DNA of 64,000 bases from CAYONZ01 sp964405465 (GTDB taxonomy: Bacteria > Bdellovibrionota > Bdellovibrionia > Bdellovibrionales > JAMPXM01): positions 49,480 through 113,479 of the forward strand of contig CAYONZ010000005.1 in the NCBI GenBank assembly GCA_964405465.1. The letters are read 5' to 3'. Under the pieces are notes generated by a model that was not told the origin of the DNA, made no database searches, and saw nothing but the letters and a program-made list of their open reading frames with translations. Each line of letters begins with the position of its first letter. The first letter of the stretch is position 1. The position numbers and the translations under genes were made by a program. Of this stretch, positions 51,911 through 61,313 are shown piece after piece.

Positions 51911-54181
51911 ATGGATCGGTTGACTCTCCAAGAAAAGATGGCATCATCTTCGACCATGGGCTTACGTCTTGACACACCGATTCAGTTCCTTAAGGGAGTT
52001 GGACCAAAGTTAGGTTCTCTTCTTGAGGGTAAAGGTATTTTTACGATTCAAGATTTGCTCGAGTACTATCCGCGCGCGTATGAAGATCGCCGTGCAGCTC
52101 GCAATATCGCAAGTCTCAAACCAGATGAACTGGTGAGTTTGAAGGCCAAAGTTGTTCGAGTCAGTTCGTTCAATATGGGAAAAAGCACGCGCAAGATTTA
52201 CGATGTCACCTTGGCTGATGCCACAGGCAAAATTCATTGTAAGTATTTTCGTGTTCCCTACAAGGGTTACTTCGAAAGATTTCAACCCAACCAAATTGTA
52301 CGGGTGATAGGCAAAGTGACTTTTTACCGAAGTCAGATTGAGTTTCATCATCCAGATATCCAGACCATTCAATCGAGCCAAGATGGTGATCCTGCTGATG
52401 AGTCTGAGCAGGACCAAATACTTCCTATTTACCCAGAAACCGATGGGCTAACGACTCGGCAGCTGGGTAAGCTGGTTCATCTGGCTCTTGATGAACTTCG
52501 TTTGTCTCCAGAAATTGTGGGCTTTCCAGGAAAGCAAGGGCATTCGGGGCCTTCTCGTGTATTCGGATCTCAACAAAGGGGAGGTCGTTCGCAAGACGAC
52601 CGCTTTCAGCCAAAACCTCCCGAGCCGCTGGAGAAACTGCCTGAATGGTTACAAAAAAACTACCAGCTTCTGCCTCGATATCAAGCTCTCGAAGCCGTTC
52701 ATCGGCCGCCTCCAGATGCGAGCTCTTCTTACATTGAAATGAAATCACCAGCACATCGGCGTTTGATCTTCGAAGAGTTTTTTTGGCTCGAGCTTTTGCT
52801 TGCAGCAAAGCGTGCTGGCATACGCAAAGAAACAGCACCAAGTTTAAAATTTGATGAGCAAATGATTGCGGAGTTTCTGGCTAGGCTTCCATTTCAATTG
52901 ACCCAAGCCCAAAAGCGAACCTTTAGTGAAGTGACCAAAGATATGGCGCAAGACCATCCTATGCACCGCTTGGTTCAGGGTGATGTGGGAAGTGGCAAAA
53001 CTATGGTGGCACTCTTGGCCTGTTTGGTGGCTCACCGAAATGGTTTGCAAAGCTGTATCATGGTTCCGACCGAAATCCTGGCTGAACAGCATTTTCAAAA
53101 TGCCAAAAAATATCTCCAACCCTTGGGGGTCAATATCGGTTTGCTTTCTGGGCATATGAAGGCTTCAGAAAAAGAGGCCATGCAAGGGCTGTTGCGCGCA
53201 GGTGAGATTCGCGTGGTGATCGGCACTCACGCGCTCATTCAAGAGACTGTCGAGTTTGCAGAGTTGGGCTTGGTGGTCATTGATGAACAACATCGCTTTG
53301 GAGTGCAGCAACGAAATCTACTTAAGCAAAAAGGAATTTCGCCACATTTTTTAGTTATGACAGCAACTCCAATTCCGCGAACCTTGGCGATGACCGTCTA
53401 TGGAGATCTTGACGTATCAGTGATTGATGAGTTACCCCCAGGTCGCTCTCCCATAGTGACACGCGTGGCGTATGAATCTCAGCACGAAAAAGTCTGGGGA
53501 TTTATGCGAGAACAATTGCAAAAGGGGAGGCAAGCCTATGTGGTCTACCCGCTGGTTGAAGAAAGTGAAAAGATTGATCTTCGCGATGCAAAGTCTGAAT
53601 TTGAAAAACTAAAAAAACTGATGCCAGAAGTTCAGTTCGATCTTTTGCATGGCCGTATGAAATCTCAGGAGAAAGACGAGATTATGGCAAAATTTCGTCA
53701 GGGATTGACCCAAGTCTTAGTCTCTACCACGGTGATTGAAGTTGGAGTGGATGTGCCGAACGCCAATTTGATGATCATTGAGCATGCTGAGCGTTTTGGT
53801 CTCTCGCAACTTCATCAGCTGCGAGGTCGAGTGGGTCGCGGCGAGCATAAAAGTTTTTGCGTTTTGGTTTTGGGTAAAGCGGTTTCAGAAGAGTCTCGCG
53901 CTCGCGCGCAAATTATGGAGAAAACCAACGATGGTTTTAAAATCGCAGAGGCCGACCTTGAACTTCGCGGTCCAGGAGAGTTTATGGGTGCAAGGCAGTC
54001 GGGTCTGCCAGGGTTTAAGCTGGCGAATTTGGTGCGTGATGTGCAGATTCTGCAGGAGGCGAGGCAAGCCGCGTTTGAAGTGTTGAAGCGCGATGCACTT
54101 TTGAGCCATCAAGACCATCGACTTCTACGTCAGGAGATTCTGAAGACGCATGGTCCAGCTGCATTGGCTGGCGTGGGTTGA
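51911..54181 (+). CDS. recG: ATP-dependent DNA helicase RecG
   Basis: Branch-migrates and reverses stalled replication forks. 756 residues, longer than the ~690 typical. The wedge/OB domain (~50-150) is followed by the helicase core: Walker A GDVGSGKT (~357), VVIDEQHRFG, TATPIPRT, and the C-terminal half with STTVIEVGVDVPNA, RGRVGRG and GPGEFMGARQSG. Between wedge and core is an inserted, poorly conserved stretch (~205-240) rich in Gly, Gln, Arg and Pro (QQRGGRSQDDRFQPKPPEP), which accounts for most of the extra length. The true start may be 51938 or 51959 because no ribosome site is obvious at 51911. Confidence 0.94.
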   Translation: MDRLTLQEKMASSSTMGLRLDTPIQFLKGVGPKLGSLLEGKGIFTIQDLLEYYPRAYEDRRAARNIASLKPDELVSLKAKVVRVSSFNMGKSTRKIYDVTLADATGKIHCKYFRVPYKGYFERFQPNQIVRVIGKVTFYRSQIEFHHPDIQTIQSSQDGDPADESEQDQILPIYPETDGLTTRQLGKLVHLALDELRLSPEIVGFPGKQGHSGPSRVFGSQQRGGRSQDDRFQPKPPEPLEKLPEWLQKNYQLLPRYQALEAVHRPPPDASSSYIEMKSPAHRRLIFEEFFWLELLLAAKRAGIRKETAPSLKFDEQMIAEFLARLPFQLTQAQKRTFSEVTKDMAQDHPMHRLVQGDVGSGKTMVALLACLVAHRNGLQSCIMVPTEILAEQHFQNAKKYLQPLGVNIGLLSGHMKASEKEAMQGLLRAGEIRVVIGTHALIQETVEFAELGLVVIDEQHRFGVQQRNLLKQKGISPHFLVMTATPIPRTLAMTVYGDLDVSVIDELPPGRSPIVTRVAYESQHEKVWGFMREQLQKGRQAYVVYPLVEESEKIDLRDAKSEFEKLKKLMPEVQFDLLHGRMKSQEKDEIMAKFRQGLTQVLVSTTVIEVGVDVPNANLMIIEHAERFGLSQLHQLRGRVGRGEHKSFCVLVLGKAVSEESRARAQIMEKTNDGFKIAEADLELRGPGEFMGARQSGLPGFKLANLVRDVQILQEARQAAFEVLKRDALLSHQDHRLLRQEILKTHGPAALAGVG

Positions 54182-54802
54182 TTGGCAAATGAGAGTGTCT
54201 CTCGACAGTCAATTTGGAGAGAGTAAGGACTGGCGTTTTCAAGAGAAACTAATCGTCAATTTTTCTCGAGTCAGAACGTCTCGCTCAAAAAATCAATTTG
54301 GCAAATCGTCTCGTTTGCTTTTGCTTCAACCCATAAATTCAGCCGCTAATTTGGCGGCGCATCCTTAATTTTTTTTAATAGGATATTTTGGTCGCGCTTA
54401 TATTGGCGCGAAGTGCGATGTGACATAAGATTTCCAGCTAGATCAAAGTAGTGCTTCGTGTTTTTGGCGTAACTATTTAGTAACCTTGTGTATTTTAATA
54501 TTTCACCTGTCCCATTATTGTTCTGAAAAAATCGCCGAATTGTGAAGAACCAATGAACTCTATTTTTTTTAGGTGACAGGTTTCGAGATCTGCGCGGCGC
54601 CCTCGCCAATAGGCCTGATTTTTTCTTTGAAACAGTAAAACGAGCGTGTTTGACTGTCAGCAAATTCAGTTGGCCTAACTCTGTTGATGAGGGTGATTTT
54701 TAGCAGGGTTCAAGGCGGGTTGAGTTCTCGTGCTGAGTTGGTTGATCGCTCGATTGATTGATGATTCACGAAAGTATGAATACCTGATGAGTGGAGGGGA
54801 AC
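54182..54802. other. Intergenic region after recG and before the subtilase gene
   Basis: No gene is supported in ~620 bases. A hairpin GCCGC (54342-54346) with GCGGC (54354-54358) is followed nine bases on by a run of T and may end the recG transcript. A second hairpin, TCGCGC (54392-54397) with GCGCGA (54406-54411), lies just after. A 105-codon frame on the minus strand (54346-54663) is Lys/Arg/Asn-rich, lacks a ribosome site and is probably not a gene. Confidence 0.4.
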
Positions 54803-56959
54803 ATGGCAAAAACATCACGAAGTAGAGAGGCCTTAATCTTAGGGTGCATTCTGATTGCTGGACTTTCATCGAAAGTCTACGCAGGGGATGTTCTACGGTT
54901 TGTGCAAGGGGAAGTGCAAACTGCAGATCCGAAAAAAACAGGAAGACTCTTGGCTGAAGCTGGAGCGATGACTCCTGAAGACAATCGCACTTTTGTTGTG
55001 CAGTTTAAAACGACTATTCAAAAAGAAGATCGAAAAAACATTGAAACTCTAGGCGGAAGAATTTTGCGCTATATCCCTGATGATGCCTACATTGTCGAGG
55101 GTTCATCAAAAGTGATTGAGACGATCGCGCGAGGTTCGCAGAATGTTCGTCTTATCGTTCCTTTTCAGCCGAAATGGAAAGTGGCTCCGCAGTTTCAGCC
55201 TGCTTCAATTTTGAATGCCCAAGAGACGGGCTCGGTGACCATTCGCATTTTGCCTGTGGCGCAGCCTCAGGTTGTAGCAAGCGCCATTGCGGCTGTTCCT
55301 GGAGTTAAAGTATTGGCTAGCCAGGCTCGCACGATGATCGTTGAAGCGACTCGTGCACAAGTAGAAGATTTGGCACGTGTTGATGGCGTCGAGTGGATTC
55401 AACCAACTGTACAAGTCGATACATTTGATTTTCGTCCAGAAGCAGGACCTCTAGATGCGCAGGCGACGCCGGCATCAAAAGGCGACTATACCGACATCGT
55501 CGGATATGAAACTGGAACGAAGGTTATGCGGCTCGATAGCGCATGGGCTCGGGGATACTCAGGAGCTGGGCAGATTGTAGCCATGGCGGATACGGGCCTC
55601 GATACGGGCGATATCAATAATCTACATCCCGACCTTAAGGGGCGTGTTGTTGCGGGTATGGCATTTGGGATGTTTGCACAGGGTGATTGGAGTGATCCAA
55701 TGGGCCACGGCACCCACGTCGCAGGTTCTGTAGCATCCAATGGTGCGGCTTCGGGTGGTCGGCTTCGTGGGTCGGCTTACAACGCTGGCTTTATCGCTGA
55801 GGGAATGTGGAGTCCGATGTTAAAAAATCTGTCGGTTCCGCCAAAACTCAAAGACATGTTTGAGCAAGCCTATCAACGTGGGGCTCGCATACACACTAAC
55901 TCATGGGGAGCTTCAAGCGGTTTCGGAGTGTATGATGGAATGGCTCAGCAGGTAGACGAGTACATGTTTTCACATCCAGACTTTTTGTTGATTTTCGCTG
56001 CAGGAAACAGTGGCGTCGACATGAATAAAGATGGACGCATTGATGCGAATTCGATTGGAACTCCTGGAACAGCGAAAAACGTTTTAACTGTCGGTGCTTC
56101 AGAAAACTTCACTCAAACCGGCGGAATTTTACGAAAAATTGGAGACCTCAAGCCAGCGAAAGATGAGTGGCCGGTCGATCCAATTAACAGCGATTTTATG
56201 TCGAACAATCCAAATGGTTTGGCGATGTTTAGCTCACGTGGACCAACGTTGGATGGTCGCACAAAGCCAGATGTTGTTGCTCCTGGAACAAACATTTTAA
56301 GTATGCGTTCACATAATCCCCAGGCAGAACCTCTTTGGGGTGAGTACAATAAGGACTACGTTTGGTGTGGAGGAACCTCAATGGCAACCCCGCTTACAGC
56401 TGGGGCGGCGGCCGTTGCACGTGAATACCTTGTACGCAAATGGAATCTTGCTAACCCATCAGCTGCTTTGTTGAAGGCCGTGTTGATGCATTCGGCAGAT
56501 GACATGTATCCAGGCCAGTTTGGTGCAATTGGGGCGGCCCGAGGTCAAGAGTTGATCACTATGCGGCCGAACAGTGACGAAGGTTTTGGACGAGTGAATA
56601 TGGACCGCGCCACTTCTCTCGATACGGCGATGATGCAAGATGAGAAGAACGGTTTGGGTACAAATGAGCAGCACACCTATCCAATTAAGGTGAATGCCAA
56701 CGGCAAAATTTCTGTGACTTTGGCTTATACAGACGCTCCTGCAGCTCCGAGTGCCGCTAAGGCATTGGTGAACGACTTAGACATTGTCTTGGTCGCACCT
56801 AATGGTCAGCAGTATGGACCGAATGATCACATTAACAATGTGGAGTTGATCGAAATGGCCGTTCCAGCGGGCTCATATCAAGTGCTCGTTAAAGGTGTAA
56901 ATGTACCTCAGGGGTTGAATGGACGTCAGCCTTATGCGCTCATCGTAACGCTCCAGTAA
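54803..56959 (+). CDS. Secreted subtilisin-like serine protease (S8)
   Basis: 718 residues. A signal peptide (ending in KVYAGD) is followed by an N-terminal ~180-residue part with an inhibitor_I9-like pro-region, then the S8 core. Catalytic residues: Asp in VAMADTGLDTG, His in GHGTHVAGS and Ser in GGTSMATPLTAG, with the oxyanion Asn in FAAGNSGVD. A calcium-loop-like segment (DMNKDGRIDAN) follows. The C-terminal ~120 residues form a beta-sandwich (KISVTLAYTDAPAAPS) resembling the P-domain/pre-peptidase fold. The ATG at 54803 was chosen for GGAGGGG upstream. Subtilases are frequent among secreted enzymes of predatory bacteria, and substrates here are unknown. It ends at an intrinsic terminator directly followed by a MITE-like element. 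Confidence 0.92.
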   Translation: MAKTSRSREALILGCILIAGLSSKVYAGDVLRFVQGEVQTADPKKTGRLLAEAGAMTPEDNRTFVVQFKTTIQKEDRKNIETLGGRILRYIPDDAYIVEGSSKVIETIARGSQNVRLIVPFQPKWKVAPQFQPASILNAQETGSVTIRILPVAQPQVVASAIAAVPGVKVLASQARTMIVEATRAQVEDLARVDGVEWIQPTVQVDTFDFRPEAGPLDAQATPASKGDYTDIVGYETGTKVMRLDSAWARGYSGAGQIVAMADTGLDTGDINNLHPDLKGRVVAGMAFGMFAQGDWSDPMGHGTHVAGSVASNGAASGGRLRGSAYNAGFIAEGMWSPMLKNLSVPPKLKDMFEQAYQRGARIHTNSWGASSGFGVYDGMAQQVDEYMFSHPDFLLIFAAGNSGVDMNKDGRIDANSIGTPGTAKNVLTVGASENFTQTGGILRKIGDLKPAKDEWPVDPINSDFMSNNPNGLAMFSSRGPTLDGRTKPDVVAPGTNILSMRSHNPQAEPLWGEYNKDYVWCGGTSMATPLTAGAAAVAREYLVRKWNLANPSAALLKAVLMHSADDMYPGQFGAIGAARGQELITMRPNSDEGFGRVNMDRATSLDTAMMQDEKNGLGTNEQHTYPIKVNANGKISVTLAYTDAPAAPSAAKALVNDLDIVLVAPNGQQYGPNDHINNVELIEMAVPAGSYQVLVKGVNVPQGLNGRQPYALIVTLQ

Positions 56960-57019
56960 GATTTTTGAAGCGTTCAAATGGCAGTACACTAAGTGAATAC
57001 TTTGAATGAGTCTTGAATG

Positions 57020-57046
57020 AAGGGAGAAGCAATTCTCCCTTTTTTT
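57020..57046 (+). terminator. Intrinsic terminator after the subtilase gene
   Basis: AGGGAGAA (57021-57028), a 4-base loop, TTCTCCCT (57033-57040), then seven T. It ends the subtilase transcript 60 bases after its stop and lies just before repeat copy 2. Confidence 0.92.
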
Positions 57047-57060
57047 ATGCCTCTAGATCC

Positions 57061-57218
57061 AGGGCGTGTCCTCAATTGGCTAGCCTACTACGCAAAAGCA
57101 ATAGAAATGATTTGAGCGTTGCTCGTCGTCGAAATCACCACTATTTCTCCTCCTCGTGCCTTCAACTCATTTCTATTGCTTCTGCTCGCGACGTCCGACC
57201 AATTGAGGACACGCCCTA
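57061..57218 (+). repeat. Palindromic MITE-like element, copy 2
   Basis: Same orientation as copy 1 and nearly identical to it: relative to copy 1 it lacks two bases near the apex and differs by one base in the right arm. The left end starts at AGGGCG (the T of the leading TA is C here), while the right end keeps CGCCCTA. It lies between the subtilase terminator and the CarD gene promoter. Confidence 0.9.
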
Positions 57219-57402
57219 ATCAGATGGGGTTCAGTTTGTAAGGGCCTTTGAAACTGATTGTGATCGAGTTCGGGCAAATTGAAATGTGGTCTTTGCACTT
57301 AGCCGCATGTCTGTGAGTATTGCGCGAGTATTGCACCAAACTAACGCACTGAATAAATTATTCCTGAAATTTTTTCGATTCTATGACGAAACTTGTTAGC
57401 GT

Positions 57403-57431
57403 TTGATAGGTAGTGTCAAAAGTGCTATACT
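57403..57431 (+). promoter_or_regulatory. Sigma70-type promoter of carD
   Basis: TTGATA (57403-57408), a 17-base spacer, then TATACT (57426-57431): five of six bases match the consensus in each box. It lies 95 bases before the CarD/CdnL start, in a 307-base gene-free stretch (57219-57525) where nothing else was recognised. Confidence 0.8.
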
Positions 57432-57525
57432 CCCCACACTTCGCTCTTTAGTTTCTGATCGTAAGATAAGTTTTGAGGGTGTTCTGTAAGCGAAGTCCAA
57501 ATTTTTCAGCTTTAAGGGGGTTCGA

Positions 57526-58014
57526 ATGGCCGAATTCAATGTGGGAGATAACGCTGTCTACCCAGGTCATGGCGTGGGTCGAGTGACTGCGATCGAAGCA
57601 AAAGAAATTTTTGGGACAAAGCATGAGTTCTACACTATTCAAATTCTTGAGAGTGGCATGAAGATCATGATTCCAAAGAAAAATGTGGAATCAGTGGGCT
57701 TGCGTCCAATCATTTCCAAAGAAGAAGCTGGGCGTGTGATCAGTATTTTGAAGCAAACCAATGTAAAGATTGATAACCAAACATGGAATCGGCGTTACCG
57801 TGAGTACATGGAGAAAATCAAGACAGGTTCGGTGTATGAGATCGCCGAGGTCTTGCGTGATTTGTTTTTACTTAAGGTGGACAAAGAATTGAGTTTTGGT
57901 GAACGTAAGATGCTTGATACAGCTCGTGGTCTGTTGTTGAAAGAGCTTTCTTTGGCGACCAGTCGTGAAGAGCTTTGTGAAGAATTAGAAGTGAAAGCGA
58001 TCTTCGATCTTTAA
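57526..58014 (+). CDS. CarD/CdnL family RNA polymerase-binding regulator
   Basis: Binds RNA polymerase and stabilises open promoter complexes. 162 residues: an N-terminal RNA polymerase-interacting domain (~1-70) starting FNVGDNAVYPGHGVGRV, then a helical C-terminal DNA-binding part with WNRRYREYMEKI and SFGERKMLDTARGLL. Sequence and length match CdnL of Myxococcus and CarD of mycobacteria rather than long CarD with an AT-hook domain. A strong sigma70 promoter lies upstream and an intrinsic terminator downstream, so the gene is transcribed alone. Confidence 0.92.
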   Translation: MAEFNVGDNAVYPGHGVGRVTAIEAKEIFGTKHEFYTIQILESGMKIMIPKKNVESVGLRPIISKEEAGRVISILKQTNVKIDNQTWNRRYREYMEKIKTGSVYEIAEVLRDLFLLKVDKELSFGERKMLDTARGLLLKELSLATSREELCEELEVKAIFDL

Positions 58015-58059
58015 CGGCAGTTTTCTTTGGCGATTATTTTTGTTAGACGATTTTTTTGG

Positions 58060-58087
58060 GCCCGGCTTGTAGCTGGGCTTTTTTTTT
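58060..58087 (+). terminator. Intrinsic terminator after carD
   Basis: GCCCGGCT (58060-58067), loop TGT, AGCTGGGC (58071-58078), then nine T. One G-U pair within an otherwise complete 8-base stem. Confidence 0.93.
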
Positions 58088-58180
58088 GCCCTGGTTCAGA
58101 CTCCGGTTTGTCGCGTGACCGCCCTTAGGTTTTTTGTTAGCCTGGCTTAAATTTAATTTAAAATAATGACTGAGGTTTTC

Positions 58181-59650
58181 ATGAGTTCTTCCAAAGTTCG
58201 AGTTCGATTTGCTCCTAGCCCAACCGGCTACCTTCATGTTGGGGGCGCTCGTACCGCGCTTTATAACTATCTCTATGCAAAAAAAATGGGCGGTGAGTTC
58301 ATATTGCGGGTCGAAGACACAGATCTTGAGCGAAGCACCGAGCAGGCCATGCGCATGCAAATTCAGGATTTACAGTGGTTGGGTTTGAAATGGGATGAGG
58401 GAGTTGATCCGGTTACACTGAAAGATATGGGGCCGTTTGGACCCTATCGCCAGAGCCAGCGCCAGAAAATCTATCAAGAGCATGCCGAACGGTTATTGGC
58501 ACAAGACTTAGCCTATTATGATTTTCGTACAGAAGAGGAACTCGAAAAAGCCAAAGAAGAAATGATGAAAACGGGTAAGACTCACCAGACAGAGCGCCCT
58601 GAAAAACTTGTTTCTCTTGAAGAGGCCAAACGTCGTTTGGCACAAGGTGAAAAGGCCGCCATTCGTTTTAAAATCAAAGAAAAGCGTGACTACGTTGTGC
58701 AGGACATGATCCGGGGAGAAGTGACTTTTCCATCAGATATGGTGGGAGATTTTGTTATTCTTCGATCGAACGGTATGCCGGTCTACAATTTTTGCAATGT
58801 GATTGATGATGCTATGATGAAAATCACCCATGTGTTTCGGGCAGAAGAGCACCTGTCGAATACATTAAGGCAGATGATGTTATATCAGGCGTTTGGTTAT
58901 GAGATGCCACGCTTTGGACATCTTTCAATTATTCTTGGGTCCGACCGACAAAAGCTGAGTAAAAGGCATGGTGCGACCAGTGTTAATGAGTACGCGCTCA
59001 AGGGCTATTTGCCCGAGGCAATGAATAATTTTATTGCTCTACTGGGTTGGAGTTCACCAAAGGGTCAAGAGATTTTGTCGATGACAGAGATGATCGAACA
59101 GTTTTCTGATGATCGATTTAACTCTGCTGCTGCAGTTTTTGATGAGCAAAAGTTAAATTGGGTCAACGCCACTCATTTGCGAGCCCTTGATCACCGAGAT
59201 CTTTGGCAGAGGCTGCAGCCATTTTTTGCTGAGGCACAGTTGGAGCTACCTGCAGACATTGAATGGCAGGATCGCGCCTTGAGTCTGTTTAAGACATCGA
59301 TGAACACTCTGCTTGATGCCGTTCCGTTGTTTAAGTTGGTGAGTGATAAGGCCTTTGGTGTTCAGGAAGAGGCTAAAGAGACTTTGGGTTGGGCTGAGAC
59401 CTCAAAAGTTTGGCAGGTATGGGCTGAGCTTTTAGCATCTGAAAATAAAGCTTATTTAACGACGGAGGACTTTGTTCGTTTGCAAGATCAGGTGAAAGAA
59501 AAGTTGCAGGTGAAGGGAAAGTTTTTGTTTATGCCGATTCGGGTGGCTGTTATCGGAAAACCGCATGGAGCTGAGTTAAAAGATTTGGTGCCGTTGATTC
59601 CACGCTTGTCGCTGCTCTCGCGTGTGGCGATTTGTCAGAAATCGCTTTAG
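58181..59650 (+). CDS. gltX: Glutamyl-tRNA synthetase
   Basis: Charges tRNA-Glu (and possibly tRNA-Gln in organisms with amidotransferase). 489 residues. Class I signatures: APSPTGYLHVGGARTALYN (HIGH-like, ~8-27) and KLSKRHGAT (KMSKS-like). The anticodon-binding helical domain follows (~320-489). The ATG at 58181 is preferred: GAGG lies just upstream, and the family begins close to this motif; the ATG at 58166 adds five residues without a ribosome site. It is followed by cysS after 45 bases, an arrangement found in several bacteria. Confidence 0.95.
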   Translation: MSSSKVRVRFAPSPTGYLHVGGARTALYNYLYAKKMGGEFILRVEDTDLERSTEQAMRMQIQDLQWLGLKWDEGVDPVTLKDMGPFGPYRQSQRQKIYQEHAERLLAQDLAYYDFRTEEELEKAKEEMMKTGKTHQTERPEKLVSLEEAKRRLAQGEKAAIRFKIKEKRDYVVQDMIRGEVTFPSDMVGDFVILRSNGMPVYNFCNVIDDAMMKITHVFRAEEHLSNTLRQMMLYQAFGYEMPRFGHLSIILGSDRQKLSKRHGATSVNEYALKGYLPEAMNNFIALLGWSSPKGQEILSMTEMIEQFSDDRFNSAAAVFDEQKLNWVNATHLRALDHRDLWQRLQPFFAEAQLELPADIEWQDRALSLFKTSMNTLLDAVPLFKLVSDKAFGVQEEAKETLGWAETSKVWQVWAELLASENKAYLTTEDFVRLQDQVKEKLQVKGKFLFMPIRVAVIGKPHGAELKDLVPLIPRLSLLSRVAICQKSL

Positions 59651-59695
59651 AGAAAATAGCAATAAGATGTTTTTGTATTCGCCAGGGGAGACGCT

Positions 59696-61153
59696 GTGGG
59701 TTTGAAAATTTACGATACTTTACGACAGGACAAATTCGACTTTGTTTCTAAGGAACCAGGAAAGGTACGGATGTATGTTTGTGGCCCCACAGTGTATGGT
59801 CTTTTACACGTCGGAAATTTTCGGGGCCCTATTTTTTTTAATCTGGTACGCAACTGGCTTGAGGTGAGTGGGTATCAGGTTCAATATGTTTACAATTACA
59901 CTGATGTCGATGACAAAATTATCAATCGTGCGAAGGAGGAAGGTGTTTCTTCGAGCGAAATTTCAGAAAAATATATTCGTGAATTTGAAAAAGACTTCGC
60001 TTCGCTGAAGCTTCGTCGTCATGACCTAAATCCTCGGGTGACAGAGTATATGGAGCCTATTCGTAAAATCGTGGGCGAACTTATTTCTCGCGGCAAAGCC
60101 TACGTTAAAGATGGAGAGGTGTTATATTCGGTGCGAAGTTTTGATGGATACGGAAAACTTTCGCATCGTAAAATTGATGATTTGCAAAGTGGAGCGCGTG
60201 TTGAGGTCGATGAGAAAAAACGTGATCCACTGGATTTCGCACTTTGGAAGCCGGCGAAACCTGGCGAGCCCACCTGGCCATCAGAGTGGAGTGAGGGGCG
60301 ACCCGGATGGCATATCGAGTGCTCGGCGATGTGCCAAGCGATTTTGGGTAACACCCTCGATATTCATGGTGGTGGGATGGATTTGATTTTTCCGCATCAT
60401 GAAAATGAAATTGCTCAAAGTGAAGGGGCCACTGGGCAGTCTTTTGTCAATTACTGGATGCACAACAATATGCTGACTTTCGGTGATCGAAAGATGTCGA
60501 AGTCTCTTGGCAATATTGTGAGTTGTCGCGAGTTTGTTGAGAAGTACAACGGCGAGATTATGAAGTTCATGATGCTGCAGGGGCACTATCGCTCACTTCT
60601 TGATTTTTCAGACAAACAGATTGGCAATGCGATTTCGGGGTTGGCGAGAATTTACTCAGCGCTAAGCCTTGCGTCTGAAGTTTTAAAAAGTGATGTGGTG
60701 GCGTTAAAGCCAAGCCTGAGTTTTGCGAAGGCCTTAGGCGAAACCGAAAAGGCCTGGGTTGAGGCTTTAAATGACGACTTCAATACTCCTGAGGCTTTTG
60801 CTGCTATTTTTAATTTGGTGCGAAATTTAAATAACTCCTACAGATATGGGCAAAAGGTCACTGGCGAGATCAAGGCGAACGCTCAGGCTTTTGTGGATTG
60901 GATTGTTGGTAAGGGGCAGTTGATGTCGCTGTTTCAAGAGCCGGCCGCCGAGTTTTTGCAAACAGTTGATGATATGCTTTTGGAGCAAATGGGTCTGGAG
61001 CGTTCTCGTGTAGACGCTTTAGTATTAGCGCGAACCGAGGCTCGCGCGAATAAAGACTTTGCTCGGAGTGATGAGTTGCGTGCGGAGCTCACCAAGCTGG
61101 GAATTTCTGTTCAGGACTTGGTCAGTGGGTCTCGCTGGGAAGTTCAGAAATAG
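59696..61153 (+). CDS. cysS: Cysteinyl-tRNA synthetase
   Basis: Charges tRNA-Cys; 485 residues, normal. The zinc-binding Cys of MYVCGPTVYGLLHVGNFRGP (HIGH-like HVGN) and the later GWHIECSAMC, HHENEIAQSE and DRKMSKSLGN (KMSKS) are all seen. The start is a GTG at 59696 with GGGAG upstream. The gene ends exactly at the left end of repeat copy 3: the stop TAG (61151-61153) is the first three bases of the repeat, so the insertion supplies it. The C terminus still looks complete for the family. Confidence 0.95.
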   Translation: MGLKIYDTLRQDKFDFVSKEPGKVRMYVCGPTVYGLLHVGNFRGPIFFNLVRNWLEVSGYQVQYVYNYTDVDDKIINRAKEEGVSSSEISEKYIREFEKDFASLKLRRHDLNPRVTEYMEPIRKIVGELISRGKAYVKDGEVLYSVRSFDGYGKLSHRKIDDLQSGARVEVDEKKRDPLDFALWKPAKPGEPTWPSEWSEGRPGWHIECSAMCQAILGNTLDIHGGGMDLIFPHHENEIAQSEGATGQSFVNYWMHNNMLTFGDRKMSKSLGNIVSCREFVEKYNGEIMKFMMLQGHYRSLLDFSDKQIGNAISGLARIYSALSLASEVLKSDVVALKPSLSFAKALGETEKAWVEALNDDFNTPEAFAAIFNLVRNLNNSYRYGQKVTGEIKANAQAFVDWIVGKGQLMSLFQEPAAEFLQTVDDMLLEQMGLERSRVDALVLARTEARANKDFARSDELRAELTKLGISVQDLVSGSRWEVQK

Positions 61154-61311
61154 GGCGTGTCCTCAATTGGTCGGCCGTCGCGAGCGGAAGCAATAGAAAT
61201 GAGTTGAAGGCACGAGGAGGAGAAATAGTGGTGCTATTTCGACGACGAGCAACGCTCAAATCATTTCTATTGCTTTTGCGTAGTAGGCTAGCCAATTGAG
61301 GACACGCCCTA
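61151..61311 (-). repeat. Palindromic MITE-like element, copy 3, inverted
   Basis: 161 bases with the same perfect 20-bp ends (61151-61170 and 61292-61311), in the opposite orientation to copies 1 and 2; its inner sequence is the complement of theirs with few changes. TA is present at both ends. It fills the space between two convergent genes: the cysS stop codon is its first three bases, and the Cys-rich lipoprotein gene ends 3 bases beyond its other end. A hairpin of this size could stop transcription from both sides. Confidence 0.9.
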
Positions 61312-61313
61312 GG

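Noticed and set aside
54346..54663. 105-codon minus-strand frame before the subtilase gene
   Set aside because: TTG start without ribosome site, Lys/Arg/Asn-rich as expected from AT-rich DNA, and no recognisable motif.
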